Position numbers and translations under genes: made by a program. From Tupaia tana (Eukaryota > Chordata > Mammalia > Scandentia > Tupaiidae): a DNA stretch of 64,000 nt. Under the pieces are notes generated by a model that had not been told where the DNA came from, searched no databases, and saw only the letters and a program-made list of their open reading frames with translations. Positions 10,720 to 22,624 of this stretch are shown piece after piece; position 1 is the stretch's first letter; each line of letters opens with the position of its first letter. The stretch lies in the NCBI GenBank assembly GCA_026018925.1, contig JAKSZU010000009.1, forward strand, positions 72,636,041 to 72,700,040, read 5' to 3'.

Positions 10720-11200
10720 TATTAATGAGAAGCAAATATCTGCGCTTAGTCAAGAGCTAGTTATATGTCTTAAGGAGCTTCACCTTTATAAATCACAAGA
10801 CTTTTCTCTATACTATAAGGGGATTACTTTTTAATGTGGTATGTGAAGGGATTTCAAAAAGTTCATGAGAAAATGGAATTAAACTACCAGCTTATTTTGG
10901 CACACACACAAAAAAATTATAACCATAGTCAGTTTTTTTCATAATATATATTTTTTCTTGAACTTTTTGAAGATCTCTCAAATATAGAATCTTCCAAATA
11001 TTAGATGCTATAGAATTTACTGAAAATCTGCTTTGATCTGGGACATGTAATTCAATTTTGCCTTTGGTTTTTATTCTCAATAAATCTGTTATTCAGTTAG
11101 AAAGTCTGATTAACCGAATTCTGTGAATTATGGATGAGAACAAGGTTTTATAAACATACCAAATTCTAATTAAAAGGGACAATTTTAATACTTTTAAAAA
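10720..11200. other. Unassigned unique sequence
   Basis: No gene, RNA or repeat recognised. Confidence 0.5.
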
Positions 11201-11227
11201 GAATTATTTATTTATTTTTATTTATTA

Positions 11228-11380
11228 TTATTTTAAAATTTGCTATAGGGCATGTGTACTCAACAGAGAGAGACAGAGAGAGACAGAAAGAAGGCAAACT
11301 GCCAGTTCTGGGACTCAAACCACAGCTGACCATGTGGGAATCCAGCTCCTCAGCCACCAAGCCATCCACAGACACCAGGA
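11228..11380 (-). mobile_element. CYN-like SINE, short form
   Basis: Minus strand: TTGCTATAGGGCATGTG end, GACAGAGAG block, then AAGGCAAACTGCC directly to the tRNA head. Lacks the central block, like 4802 and 12985. Confidence 0.75.
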
Positions 11381-11534
11381 AAATTTTATTATTAAAAGCA
11401 AAATAAGTATTGGCTTTTATTGAATCAAAGCAAAGCAAAGCAAATCTCCCAGTTGGGAATTCCCCTAAATTATTAGAGTAGGGTTATTTGAATATATAAA
11501 TTTGAGGGAATCAGTTACAATTTCCTATATGATA

Positions 11535-11864
11535 TGTGGGGAGCCAGGAAGGAGACTTGAGGAACGTGCAGGACGTGACCGCTAGATGGAGACAAGGGTT
11601 ATTGTCTGGACCTGGCCTTGGGCGTCTGAACTGTTATGTGCAGAATGTTCCAAGTATTGTTACAACAACCTGATAAGCTCAGCAAGGACTTTTGAGTCCC
11701 ACGTTAAGGAAGCCAAATGTTTCTGTATAAAACAGAGCAATAAAGTTAACTCGTGGCTGACCGGTATTGACTGGCAGTCCTCCCGTTCCTGTCCTGTCCT
11801 CTTGTCTTTTCTTTAATCCTCGCCCCCCCAACTCAGGAACTGTTCGCCATCGGTGGGTCCAACA
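11535..11864 (+). mobile_element. Solo LTR of a class II (ERVK/betaretrovirus-like) endogenous retrovirus
   Basis: A 330-bp LTR opening TGTGGGGAGCC and closing TCCAACA (TG...CA), bounded by a perfect 6-bp TSD ATGATA (11529-11534 and 11865-11870). A 6-bp TSD is typical of class II betaretrovirus-like ERVs. It carries TATAAAA (11726-11732) and AATAAA (11739-11744), then a CT-rich 3' end. No internal viral sequence lies beside it, so it is a solo LTR left by recombination. Perfect TSD and clear ends suggest a moderate to young age. Confidence 0.85.
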
Positions 11865-11874
11865 ATGATAGAAG

Positions 11875-12428
11875 TTAACTATGTGGTAGATTAAAATATA
11901 TAAGCAGTATCAAACAAATGTATTAGATCATATGGATTGACAAATCCTCTTAGCTAACCTCTTTAGGAGTAATGTAAATTAAAACTGACTGATTATGATG
12001 TCATTATATAGACTCCAAGATATTCCAATCAACTATGAAATATTTTACATATTAACTATTATTGGTGAGAATTTTCATTGCTATCATGTCTTTCATCAAA
12101 GAAAATTTAGCTATTTCCTTTATATGTAATAGACAAAATCAGAATATTTATTTTAGAAGGTCCAAATTATGCCAAGGAATCATTGAAAAGAATCCAACTG
12201 ATGGAGGTATAAGAAACATTTTTAACAGGGAAATGACTGTTTTACATATAAGAGTAATTTTATTATTATATATGGTAACAGAATTAGTTAAAATTCAGAA
12301 CAATAAAAATACTGTGGGTTTTTATTATATTCTACCCATTATAGAATGGGATAACTGTTGATTATCTAATGGTATTTTCTATATTAATAAATTCTGATCT
12401 CCCACCATCTCCTCACTTACTTGGAGTT
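11875..12428. other. Unassigned AT-rich unique sequence
   Basis: A chance 99-codon plus-strand frame (12062-12361) shows no domain. Nothing else recognised. Confidence 0.5.
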
Positions 12429-12441
12429 AAGACTGATACAT

Positions 12442-12713
12442 GTTCGGGACCAGCGGTTAGCGTAATGACTATGTTGCTGGACTCCCATGTAGTCAACTGT
12501 GGTTTGAGTCCCGGACCCGGTTGCTTAAACTCATGCCGGGCGCGTGTGCATGCGTGCCCAAGATTCCTAGAGGAGAATGGAGGAGAAGGGATTGTGGCGT
12601 TGCCATCCCCCCTGGGGGGTAATTTCTTGCTTTCTGTCTCTCTGTCTCTCTCTGTCTTTCTGGTGAGCGCATAGCGAAAACCTCTCCAAAAAAAAAAAAA
12701 AAAAAAAAAAAAA
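12442..12713 (+). mobile_element. CYN-like SINE, young copy
   Basis: Plus strand, near consensus: GGGACCAGCGGTTAGCGTAATG, CCCCCCTGGGGGGTAATTTC, A-tail of about 27. TSD AAGACTGATACAT at 12429-12441 and 12714-12726, perfect. Confidence 0.93.
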
Positions 12714-12734
12714 AAGACTGATACATTTTCTCAG

Positions 12735-12978
12735 GGCTAGCAGGTGGCATAGAGGTTAAGGCACTGGGTGCCCACGTAGCCAGTCATGGATCAAGTCCCA
12801 GACCATGTGGGGACTTGATATGAAATGCATGCTGGCTACATGTGTGTATGTTCAAAATCCCAAGAGGAGAATGGAGGATAAGAGATTGCAGCTTGGCCAT
12901 CCCCCTTGGAGGGAAATTTCTCAGTTTCTGTCTCTCTGTCATTCCAGCAAACACTCGTCACCTAATAGCAAAAATTTC
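12735..12978 (+). mobile_element. CYN-like SINE, older copy
   Basis: Plus strand: GGGCTAGCAGGTGGCATAGAGG head, ATGCATGCTGGCTACATGTG, CCCCCTTGGAGGGAAATTTC, ATAGCAAAAATTTCTC end. Confidence 0.85.
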
Positions 12979-12984
12979 TCTAAG

Positions 12985-13145
12985 GGCCAGCAGGTGGCAT
13001 GGTGTTTAAGATACTGGACACCCATATAGGCAACCACAGTTCAAGTACTGGACCTGACAGCTTGCTTTCTTAGTTTCCTTCTCTCTCTGGTCAAATTAAA
13101 TAATAATAATGATTAATAAAATTAAATAAATAATTCTTTTTAAAA
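12985..13145 (+). mobile_element. CYN-like SINE, short form
   Basis: Plus strand: GGGCCAGCAGGTGGCATGG head, then GACAGCTTGCTTTCTTAG directly into the CT-rich block, ending CTCTGGTCAAATTAAATAAT. Same end as the copy at 49547. Confidence 0.8.
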
Positions 13146-13202
13146 AATACTATTACATTTTCTCAAACCAAATAAAAAATTGCCAGATCTGTGCTTTTAT
13201 TT

Positions 13203-13461
13203 ATTTATTCAGAGATTTTTGCTTTGGGGCATGTGCTTTTGCTGGAGTGACAGAGAGAGACAGAAAGACAGAAAGTGAGAAAACACCATCCTGGTGGGAT
13301 TGATCATGCAGCAATTCTTTCTTCTCTAATTCTCATCTCGGGATTTTGGCATGCAAGCATATGCTCCTGGCATGAGTTTCAAGCTGCTGGATCTAGGACT
13401 AAAACCACAGTCAACTATGTGGAATCCAGTGCCTAAACCACTACAACACTTGCTGGCCCTA
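13203..13461 (-). mobile_element. CYN-like SINE
   Basis: Minus strand, full length: TTTTTGCTTTGGGGCATGTGC, GACAGAGAG block, CACTTGCTGGCCCT head. Confidence 0.85.
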
Positions 13462-13683
13462 GATCTGTGCTTTGTATAAAGTAGAATTGCCTTTGGATGA
13501 TAAAATAGCTAACCCATATAAATAGAAGTAGTATTTTATTTACTTGCTTTATTTACTGAGTATTGATGTAATCACAACTACAACTATCAGAAGATCAAAA
13601 GTGATCTAAAGACCATCTCAAATGGTCATTTATATTTTAAATCCAAAATACAATTCTAATAGACATTTCTTCTTGTTTGACCT

Positions 13684-13727
<44 letters not shown>
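13684..13727. repeat. (AC)n microsatellite
   Basis: About 21 AC dinucleotides. Confidence 0.95.
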
Positions 13728-13728
<1 letters not shown>

Positions 13729-13739
13729 TTTCTCTTTTT

Positions 13740-15180
13740 AGAAAATCAGTGTCAGAATGAATGAGTTAAAGTGTTTTAATTAGGTTACACCCATAATGAC
13801 TCTCTTCCAAGAGTAGTAAAATATTCTAACAGTGTTGAACTATATACTTGCAAGTTACTGAATTTAACATGTGAGGACTGAGTTTTCCCATTTAAGACAC
13901 TGTTCAACCTTGAAGATTACAGTAATATTTTAAAAGGAGTCAGGAAAAATTACAAATAAAATGTCTAGTTGGTCACTTGAGTTCACCAAGATTTACCAAA
14001 ATTTCTAACATTATCTAATCAGTTATTGGCCATATATACAGGATTTAAAGTTTTATTGCTTTTATATCACTCTTTGTTGTCTAGCTCTAAGACTAAGCAG
14101 GTCAAGAATCTGGTTATATGGTGTGATGTATAGTTCTTTTAAACAAAATATCATCTTCTTTGACTAGCACAGAGAATAAAATTACAAACCATATATAGCT
14201 GCTTCTTTAAGATAACACGATTTCTCTAAACTCTTTGTAAGATACAAATATTTAGTCAAACTTCTCATGCTCATTATTAGAATAATAATATAATTATAAT
14301 TATGTGAATAAGACCCAGGTAAGGTGATTTTTTATTTAAAGAGAGGATTTGTAAAGCTCTAAAGTGCAATGTTTCTATTCAGAAGACCAAGGATACTGGA
14401 TCTGTTCTCTTGCTTGCCATTACATAACACTTTTCTCAGGTCAGAACCACCCAAACATTTGAATTCCATGAGTAATCTACAATATTCTGATTGAATTGTT
14501 GGCCCTAAACACTATCAAAAGAATCTATCAATTTAGAACCAAAATCTGCCAAAATAGGTATTTTGTGTCACACAAATACAACTTAATTCTCTATTGCCAT
14601 TCTCTAGACCTTCATGCTCTAGTAAGCAATAATTAGCAATGTATATGTAAACCCTACCAATTAAGTATCTCCATTATAAGAAGATTGATCTGGATATTTT
14701 CAAGTTATTAAATAAAACATTCTAAGAAAGTTTATTTATTAATAGTAACTGTCCTGTATATATTGGATAAATTCATGCTACTTAATAGCCATCACTAGAG
14801 AAATTCTGTCATTAAAGCACTGAAATATAGCATCCTGAATGACAAATGGAAAATTAGCATTGAGAAGGACATAAACTTTGGCACATATTGGTTCTATCCT
14901 AACCTCAACAATAAGAGACTTGAAAGAATTCTGGCATGACTTGTGAAAATTTGAGGTCATGCTCCTAGGATGATCCCAGACCCCTTTAAATTCCTGACAA
15001 AGCTCAAACTGTAAGGATTTATTGCTTTTTCCAGCCAAAAGTCTGGTGATAGGCCTATAGGCCTCTGAGCAGTTACTTTAAAAAGTGTGGAATTATAAAT
15101 ATTTTCTCTGTCTGTTGAAATATAAGTCATCTATCACTCAAAACTATCTTTCCAAGGTCCTTGGAGCAATCTTTTTTAAA
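13740..15180. other. Unassigned unique sequence
   Basis: Longest repeat-poor stretch of the window's left part. An 86-codon minus-strand frame (14778-15038) has no recognisable domain, splice sites or codon bias. It might belong to the ancient LTR element just downstream. Confidence 0.45.
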
Positions 15181-15184
15181 ATTT

Positions 15185-15560
15185 ATTTTGTTTTGTTTTA
15201 TAAACATTCAAAAAGATAGCCTTCATTCTCAATTCCTATGGAGGGTAAGGGTCTAACTTTGGTGAGCACCTTGCTTTAATTTATATCTCCTACCATAATG
15301 ATAAGAGAAGTTTGTCTCTCCTTGGGGTAAGTGTCAATTCACAAACACAGGTGACACATAGACTAATCTCCCCACAACACACTTTAGTTTCTTTTCTTCA
15401 GCACATTCCCAGCATTTAAAGTCTCCTGGCTTTTATTTTGGGAGATTTAAGCACAGATTATACTGAGGTCTCTCCCCTATTGCAATAGTTATTCTGAGTA
15501 AAAGTTATCTTTATCACCTTTGACAAGTGTCCAGCTTTGTTTATCTTTGATAACATAACT
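15185..15560 (+). mobile_element. Probable ancient ERVL/MaLR-type LTR
   Basis: Late segment resembles mammal-wide LTR 3' ends: TGAGGTCTCTCCCCTATTGC, TTCTGAGTAAAAG as a worn polyadenylation region, then GACAAGTGTCCAGCTTTG and CTTTGATAACA. No TSD seen and family not assigned; much diverged, so old. Confidence 0.4.
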
Positions 15561-15956
15561 GTTTCCTTGAAAAAGTACAGGTAAAGACATTATTTCCAGT
15601 TTTTAAATGTTGAATAGTACTCCAAAAAATCATTTATACTATCACTACCTTAGAAATACTGGTATTTCTAGTAAATACTGACAAAAACAAGTTAAAATAC
15701 TTGCACTGATAAAGATTTGTTCTGAAATGTTTAAGTATATGAAACAAAAGTGAAACCAAAAATTAATTAAATATAAAGTATGCTGTCAACAATAAACCTT
15801 CTGCTTTATTGCCACTGACACATCCTTCCCTATGATAACCTGGCCCACTCTTTAGCATAGTCCATAGCATTAAATTAAACACTTCTATTTGTTTAAAGTC
15901 TTCAATAGCTGAACTTGTTTTGATATATGAACTTGCCTCAAAATTTTCAGAATATT

Positions 15957-16196
15957 GGGGCAGAAGGTGGCATGCTGGTGAAGGTACTGGATTCCCACAT
16001 GGCCGACCACAGTTTGAGACCCAGACACAGAGGTTTAAAAATCATACCAGGTGTGAGTGCCCAAAATCCTGAGAATGAAGAAGAAGGGATTGTGGCATAG
16101 GCATCCCACAGGTGGTGATATCTCTATCTCTCTCTCTCTGGCTCTATCTTCCTCCAGCGAGTGCATACACCCTTTGTCAAAAACTTAAAAAAAAAA
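15957..16196 (+). mobile_element. CYN-like SINE
   Basis: Plus strand: GGGGCAGAAGGTGGCATGC head, CT-rich block, CCCTTTGTCAAAAAC end. TSD TTCAGAATATT at 15946-15956 and 16197-16207, perfect. Confidence 0.9.
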
Positions 16197-16209
16197 TTCA
16201 GAATATTTA

Positions 16210-16760
16210 AAGTGTTTGTAAATCCTAGGAGAAAATATTTTAGGAAATGAATCTTGGCTGAGATAATGGGCTCCAGAGCCACGTAGGGTGCTAGAAAGGT
16301 AGTATAATTAGAGGATAAATGCTAATATGTGATCATTATTGAAATGATACTTAGGCTATTTCATTATTGGGACTTACTGAAATTTCTTGAATGTTGTTGA
16401 TAAACATTTAGCTATGTTGGACAAACAGTGGTGCTACCACAGCATCATATAATAAGTCAAAAAAGCTATTGTAACCACATAGAATTCTGTCTTCTACAAA
16501 CTACTGCAAATTGCCTGCTTATTGAGAGTAATTATTAGGTACTTATTTAGGTCATCTAACCTCAAAATAACAGTTTAGTTTCCTGTTATGATACTTGCCA
16601 TCCCCTAGAGATCCATAAGGGATTCATTTACTGTAGAATGACTCCATGGTCAACAAATTAAATGATGACTTCCAGGATAAAATAACTTGAAAATTATCTG
16701 CATATAAGTAATAGTTTAAAACATTAGGAGTTTCCTTAAGGTGAAATTATCTAAGGAAAG
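16210..16760. other. Unassigned unique sequence
   Basis: No gene, RNA or repeat recognised. Confidence 0.5.
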
Positions 16761-16761
16761 G

Positions 16762-16953
16762 CAGTGCTTCTCAAATATTGGTTTGCATCTGAATCATCAA
16801 GAGTTTGTTAAAAATTACAGATTCCAGGGCCCTACCCCTCCAGATTCTGATTCAGAAGATGTGAAAGTATAATTCAGGAATCTGCATTTTTACCAGAAGT
16901 ATCTAAGTGATTCTGATGCATGTAGTCAAAATGTCATAATTTGAAAAATACTG
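16762..16953 (+). mobile_element. MER5A (hAT-Charlie DNA transposon) fossil
   Basis: Starts CAGTGCTTCTCAAA and ends near ATACTG (imperfect terminal inverted repeats). Inside are GTTAAAAATTACAGATTCC, CAGGGCCCTACCCC, GATTCTGATTCAG and GGAATCTGCATTTTTA, all close to MER5A. Confidence 0.85.
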
Positions 16954-16959
16954 ATAAAG

Positions 16960-17498
16960 AGTGGGCAGAGAAAAAAATGCATGGCAAAGTATGGGAGAAT
17001 ACCAGTATTTATATAATAAACAAATTGGAGCCAGTCAAAAAACATTGAAAAAATGGCAAGACAATTTAGAGAAGAATCAGAAAATATGGCTTTGTAAAAG
17101 CCAATAGAAGAAAGTATATTAAAGAAGCAGTGCTCAACTACATTGTATATAAACCAAATAAAATTATAAATGAAGTTTTAGTAGAGCAGTTGGGGCAGAA
17201 ATTGACTCCTGTACGTTGAACTGTGAATGGGAGTTATAAATTCAAAACACAAAGTATTGTTAGAGGAATCTTAGCTTAGATGTGAAGAAGAAAGGCAATT
17301 AAATAGTTAAAGGAAGATTCAGAACCAATGACTATTTTATTAAGGGAGATGAGAGAGACCTGAGCCCATCCGTAGATTGAGTGAAAAGAACAGGTGAGTG
17401 AAAAGAAAAGCTAAGAGGTAAGCAAAGGTGAAAAGAAACAAGATACTGGAGGACACGAGAGGCTAGCTAAGAGGATTATACTTATAAAGAAAGAGAAA
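16960..17498. other. Unassigned unique sequence
   Basis: A-rich; no gene, RNA or repeat recognised. Confidence 0.5.
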
Positions 17499-17500
17499 TG

Positions 17501-17762
17501 TGCCAGTAAGTGGGGTGGAGGTTAAAGTACTGGATTCCACATGGCCAACTGTGAGGTTTGAGTCCTAGACTCAGCTGCTTGAAAATTATACAGGGTGTGA
17601 ATGCATGTGTGCCCAAAATCCAGAGAGGAGACTGGAGGGAAAGGGGTTGTGGAGTGGTCATTCCTCCAGGGGGTGATTTCTCACTTTCTCTCTCTCTCTG
17701 TTTCTTTCTCCATCTCTCTCTGGTGAATACACACACCCTATAGCACAAAACTAGAAAATAAA
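17501..17762 (+). mobile_element. CYN-like SINE
   Basis: Plus strand: GCCAGTAAGTGGGGTGGAGG head, CCTCCAGGGGGTGATTTC, CCCTATAGCACAAAAC end. Imperfect TSD (AAAGAGAAATGT / AAAGAAGAAATGT). Confidence 0.87.
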
Positions 17763-17869
17763 AATGAAAGAAGAAATGTCCTACTCTGTATTTAGAGGGG
17801 AGGAAATAAGGTTCCTGTGGATAAGAATAATTTTGTAGACAGGAGTGCAGGAAGCTTTTCCTTTATTTA

Positions 17870-18900
17870 TGTTGAGGCTATATTATATGCATACAAATTT
17901 ATAATTATCTTACCTTTCTGGTGAAATTATCAATCGTATTTTACCTTATGATATAATCCTCTTTATTTCTAATAATGCTTTTTGTCTTAAAATTTACTTA
18001 GTTTAATATGTCAGCTTTCTTTTAGTAATTATTCTCATGATATATCTTCTATCATTTTATCTTCAAACATTGTCTATTTTTATATTATAGGTTCATCTCT
18101 TGTAAGCAGCTTTGAGTTGTCTTCCTTTTTTTCCCTACCTATGATATTCTTTTTCTTTTAATTGGAACATTTAGTCTGTTTACATTTATGTTATTGCTCA
18201 TATATATGGGCTTAAATCTACTATCTTTCTATTGATTTCCACTTTTTCTGCCTATTTTTCTTCCCTTTTTATCTCCATGTTTGCTTTCTTTTGGATGGTT
18301 AGTTTTATTTTCCTTTCTATTGATTGATAAGTACATATTATTCTTATTTTTAGTGGTTACCACAGGCATCTATGACTTATCAAAGTACTTTTTCACTTCT
18401 TAGATAATGCAAGGACTTCAGAATATTTTAACTCCATTTACCCTCCTCCCTCCTTCTTTGCTACTGTGGCAATGAGTTTAAATTCTATACATTTTAAACC
18501 CCATATTATTATTACTGGTATCATTATTATTTTGCAAAATCAATAATTATTTAGATTTGCATACATGTTTACCATTTTTGTTGCTCTTCATCCCTTTTGA
18601 CATTCTCAAACTTCCATCTGAAATAATTTTTCTTCTGAAGTACAACCTTCAGTTGGGCATGCTGGTAACAAATTCTCAGCTTTTTCTTTTTTATCTAAAA
18701 AGTCTTTACTTCACTTTCATTTTTGAAGGGTAGTAGAAAATAGAATTGTAAGTTGGAAGCTATTTTCTTTAAGTAATTTCATAGTTCACTTTTGAAAAAT
18801 AGTATTTCATAGTCTTCTGGCATGCAACGCTTTACCGTCTAGGTTTCTTTCTTCTCCCAGATCTTCATCCCATATTTTTGAGTGACTGTAAGCACTCTAA
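17870..18900. mobile_element. Ancient L1M sequence
   Basis: T-rich. Contains a run like one seen in old mammalian L1M elements: GGGCATGCTGGTAACAAATT, CTCAGCTTTTTC, AAAGTCTTTACTTCAC, CATTTTTGAAGGGTAGTAG, CATAGTCTTCTGGCATGCAA. Strand and subfamily are not decided. Confidence 0.5.
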
Positions 18901-19254
18901 TACTTTAAAATATTTTTAAAATTTGTTACACTTTTCTGGTTGTTTTCAGTCAGAAGATTGACACAGAATACCAAATCTGCCATTATTGGAGATACTCCCA
19001 AGAAGTTCATAACTGATTGGGCCAAGATTTTTTCTGAAGAAGGAAGTAAGGCCATAAGTTGAGATTAAAAGGAGTCTGGAGTTCAATAGGGGGCCTCTTT
19101 GGTGGGGGGGTGAGGTGAAATTTTAGTTTAGCTTCTGGGAAAAGACAGCTGACCACAGGTTATTAAATGGATAAATAAGTGATATTGATAATCCAAATGA
19201 ATTTGAGAGCAGTGACAAGCATGGGCAGAGAAAGCTATAATGCATCTGGACTTC

Positions 19255-19345
19255 AATTTCTTAATTTTTAAAATGAGTATAATAATAATTCTTACCCTGT
19301 CTATTACAGAATCATTTTGAAGACCAAATGAGATGATCATATGCA
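19255..19345 (+). mobile_element. Possible MIR fragment
   Basis: CAATTTCTTAATTTTTAAAATG, ATAATAATTCTTACCCTGT and AAATGAGATGATCATATGCA follow the order of the MIR core and 3' part. Confidence 0.4.
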
Positions 19346-19349
19346 TTCA

Positions 19350-20170
19350 AAAGAAATAATGCATGTGAAAGTAAACTAAGGTGGTACAAGTATTGGTTAG
19401 TTATACACATACATATTTTTAAAAATCAAAGAAATACTAAATTTGAAATTATCTGTTCTTCAAAAGAACAAAATGTATGGAAATACATCTTCCAGAGTTT
19501 ACTTTTTAGGATCATGAACATCCTTTACATTTTTATTCACAGAATTAAAATTTGCTCCTGTATTCCCATAGCATTGGTGGAAATGTTGATGGAAGAAAGG
19601 ATGTCCACAGGCAAATGATTGATCACATACTTGGAGCCAACTGGAGAGAACAAGAAAGGAATAAAGGGAGATGGGACAGGAGGAGTAAGAAAAGCACAGA
19701 GACTAAGGTAGGTATTCTGTGACTTCCGAATATATGCCTTCCTCTTTAAATTTGAGCTGTTACAAAGCATTTTCTTAATGAGGATAATTTAGCACAACTA
19801 TCTCACCCAGACTAGCTATGCTATGTGTATCAGGGTCATTGGTCATAGGGTCACTTCAGAAAGGTTGATTGAGAACACAAGAAGCCTAGTGTCTGATTGT
19901 GGGCTCTTGTTTCATCTCTTGGGTCCTACCATTTGAATGGAAACAAGATGTAAACTAAGTGGTTTTAGGTTTCTCCTTCTGAGCAGAGATGGACCATTGA
20001 AGCTCAACAATTTTGTAACATAGTTCAGTATTTACAATTTTCACATGAGAAGAGAGAAAATCTGAAACATGGTTTCTAAGGATAAGAGGACAGAAACACA
20101 TTTTTGGAACTACAGGACAGATTTTCATAATGTATTTCACGACACATTTTTGGGGACACACAACACTGCT
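19350..20170. other. Unassigned unique sequence
   Basis: Short chance frames only (for example 77 codons minus at 19537-19770). No gene, RNA or repeat recognised. Confidence 0.5.
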
Positions 20171-20189
20171 TTAAGATGAAGCATTTATG

Positions 20190-20450
20190 GGACCAGTAGA
20201 TGGCATAATGGCTATGTCACTGGACTCCCATATAGTCAACTGTGGTTTGAGTCCTGGACCTGGTGGCTTAAACTCATGTTAGGCACGTGTACATGCATGC
20301 CCAAGATCCTGAGAGGAGAATGGAGGAGAAGGGATTGTGGCGTGGCCATCCCCTCTGGGGGGTGATTTCTCACTTTCTGTCTCTCTCTCTCTTTCTGGCG
20401 AGTGCACATGCCCTGTAGAAAAACCTCTCCAAAATAAATAAATAAATAAA
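20190..20450 (+). mobile_element. CYN-like SINE, young copy
   Basis: Plus strand: GGACCAGTAGATGGCATAATG, CCCCTCTGGGGGGTGATTTC, (AAAT)n tail. TSD AAGATGAAGCATTTATG at 20173-20189 and 20451-20467, perfect over 17 bp. Confidence 0.93.
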
Positions 20451-20655
20451 AAGATGAAGCATTTATGATGAAAATACCTTGTAGTTGTGTTACATTCCAA
20501 CACACAAACATATATTTTGTAATTATTTTCTAATGCTTAGAAATGATTCCACTATTGATTTATTTTAAAACAGAGAAGCCCAGAGAGTAGTATATTAAAA
20601 ATGCTAAATAAAAATGCTAAATAAACTTTTTCATTGACTTGGATAAATAGTTACT

Positions 20656-20866
20656 TCTTTTTTTTTTTTTTTTGAAGAGATGTTTGCTATAGGGCATGTG
20701 TGCTCACCAGAGAGACAGAGACAGAGAGACTTAAAGCAAGAAATCACCCCCAGGGGTGATGGCCATCCACAGTCCCTTCTCCTCCATTCTCCTCTAGGGA
20801 TTTTGGGCACGCATGCACACACACCTGGCATGAGTTTCAAGCTGATGAGTCCAGGACTTGAACCAC
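20656..20866 (-). mobile_element. CYN-like SINE, 5'-truncated
   Basis: Minus strand: poly(T), GCTATAGGGCATGTGTGCTC, CCCCCAGGGGTGATGG; ends just past the B-box region (TTGAACCA), so the A box is missing. Confidence 0.87.
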
Positions 20867-21157
20867 TGTCAGTCTCAGTTACTTAATTTATCCTTTAGTG
20901 CACTAAGGATTATTTTTCCTGTCATCTATTTACTTTTGCGTAGCTTTATTCTACTGTTAGTTTCCTCAACAAGGCATATTGATTTATTCCTACATCTATT
21001 GATTAGAATGTTATATACTATATTCCAGAGGTACAATTACATTTTTTATTTTAATTTTTATTTTAGATTGCTGATACTGATCACCAAGAGTTAGGCACAG
21101 ATGTCACAGTTTCTTGGAACATACAAGATTTCAGAACCCAGTACAAAACCATTGACT

Positions 21158-21408
21158 ACTGGGACCAGCAGTTAGCGTAATGGCTATGTCGCTGAACTCC
21201 CATGTAGTCGACCGTGGTTCGAGTCCCAGACCCGGTGGCTTAAACTCATGCCGGGAGCATGTGCGTGTGTGCCCAAGATCCCAACAGGATAATGGAGAAG
21301 GGATTGTGGCGTGGCCATCCCCCCTGGGGGGTGACTTTTCGCTTTTTATCTCTCTGTCTCTCTCTGTCTTTCTGGCGAGTGCATGCGCCCTGTAGCGAAA
21401 ACCTCTCG
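21158..21408 (+). mobile_element. CYN-like SINE, young copy almost without A-tail
   Basis: Plus strand, near consensus (GGGACCAGCAGTTAGCGTAA, GACCGTGGTTCGAGTCCC, CCCTGTAGCGAAAACCTCTC). TSD AAAACCATTGACT at 21145-21157 and 21409-21421, perfect. The second TSD follows almost directly after CTCTCG, with no A-run beyond the TSD's own four As. Confidence 0.93.
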
Positions 21409-21424
21409 AAAACCATTGACTGCT

Positions 21425-22620
21425 TACAGCATTGCAATGTTCCAAATATAGTATTTTAGATGATTGCCAAAAAAAGAGGAAACCATGATTTAAAAACCAT
21501 AGCATGCAATATAAATCTTTGATTACACAAGAATTTGTAGACTATGACAATGAAAACAAAGAATTTTCACAATCCTTGATCAAGTAAACTGTCATAATTA
21601 TCCAAAGATAAAGTACACAAAAAGCACATGGAGCCAGGCATCTTAGATGAAAGATGAGTGTGACAAGATACTGGAAAAGATTATGTAAATGTGCCAGTAC
21701 ATTTTCCTGAATAGGAAATAATGGTCCCAGATGGGAAATTTATTAGTTATTTTAATTGGGATTAGAATAGGCCCAAATTAGTGAGTAGATTTCTTCAGCC
21801 ATCTAATGAAAGCATCCCCTAAACATTTTATTCATCCCAAACTGGTTATAACTTTGGCATCAGTATTTAATAAGATACAACAAGAATAATTCAGGCAGTA
21901 GATATAGAGGGAAGCATACTGGCTTGGTATATTCTTTGATGATACAAAAACCATATCTACAACAGTATTTACTGTTTGACATCTAATGTTGTTTTCTTCT
22001 TTCACTTGTTACTTGTATCCATGTAGATAGAAGAATGGTTAAAGATAAGTATTAGAGCCAGAGAGAAGTATGGAAAACAAAGGACATGCCTAATCCCAGA
22101 GATAACTTTACCATGAAGCCAATGAAGCTTAAGTTTTAGGGATCCTCTCTTGTACAGGCCCCTTCTAAGGCCTAAAACGTATTTTGCATGCAATATTTTC
22201 CAGCTTTTTAAAATCTATCATGCGTTGTGTTTTCTTATTCTAAATATTCAATTTGCATGTAATTTGTATTCATAATTTTGTGTTCTTTAGAAGAGGGACC
22301 CTCAAACTATATAAGATTCAGGTTCTTCAAAACGTGGATCTTCCTTTGTTGTGTCCTTCACCAATAGTAAGTGGAATCTGATTTCATATCTTTCCTACCA
22401 TCCTCCCCACATTTCTACCATCCTCCCCTATCCCTACTACCCAACCACAGTTACACAAAATCATTTTGATGAAAATCAATAATACCCAATCCATTTCCAT
22501 GTTAAGAATTAATTAAACACTAAGCAGAATATATACACTACCTACTACTGGTTTCTTTGATAGATCAATATGGAAATAAATGAGTGTGGGCTTGTTAAGC
22601 CTTATTAGATTTATAGGCCT
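21425..22620. other. Unassigned unique sequence
   Basis: No gene or RNA recognised. The stretch near 22095-22200 (TTTACCATGAAGCC, AATGAAGCTTAAG) recalls an old interspersed repeat I cannot name. Confidence 0.45.
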
Positions 22621-22624
22621 CATT

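Noticed and set aside
14778-15038. 86-codon minus-strand frame as a host exon
   Set aside because: No convincing splice sites or domain, and it sits beside LTR-like sequence; chance or old repeat is likelier.
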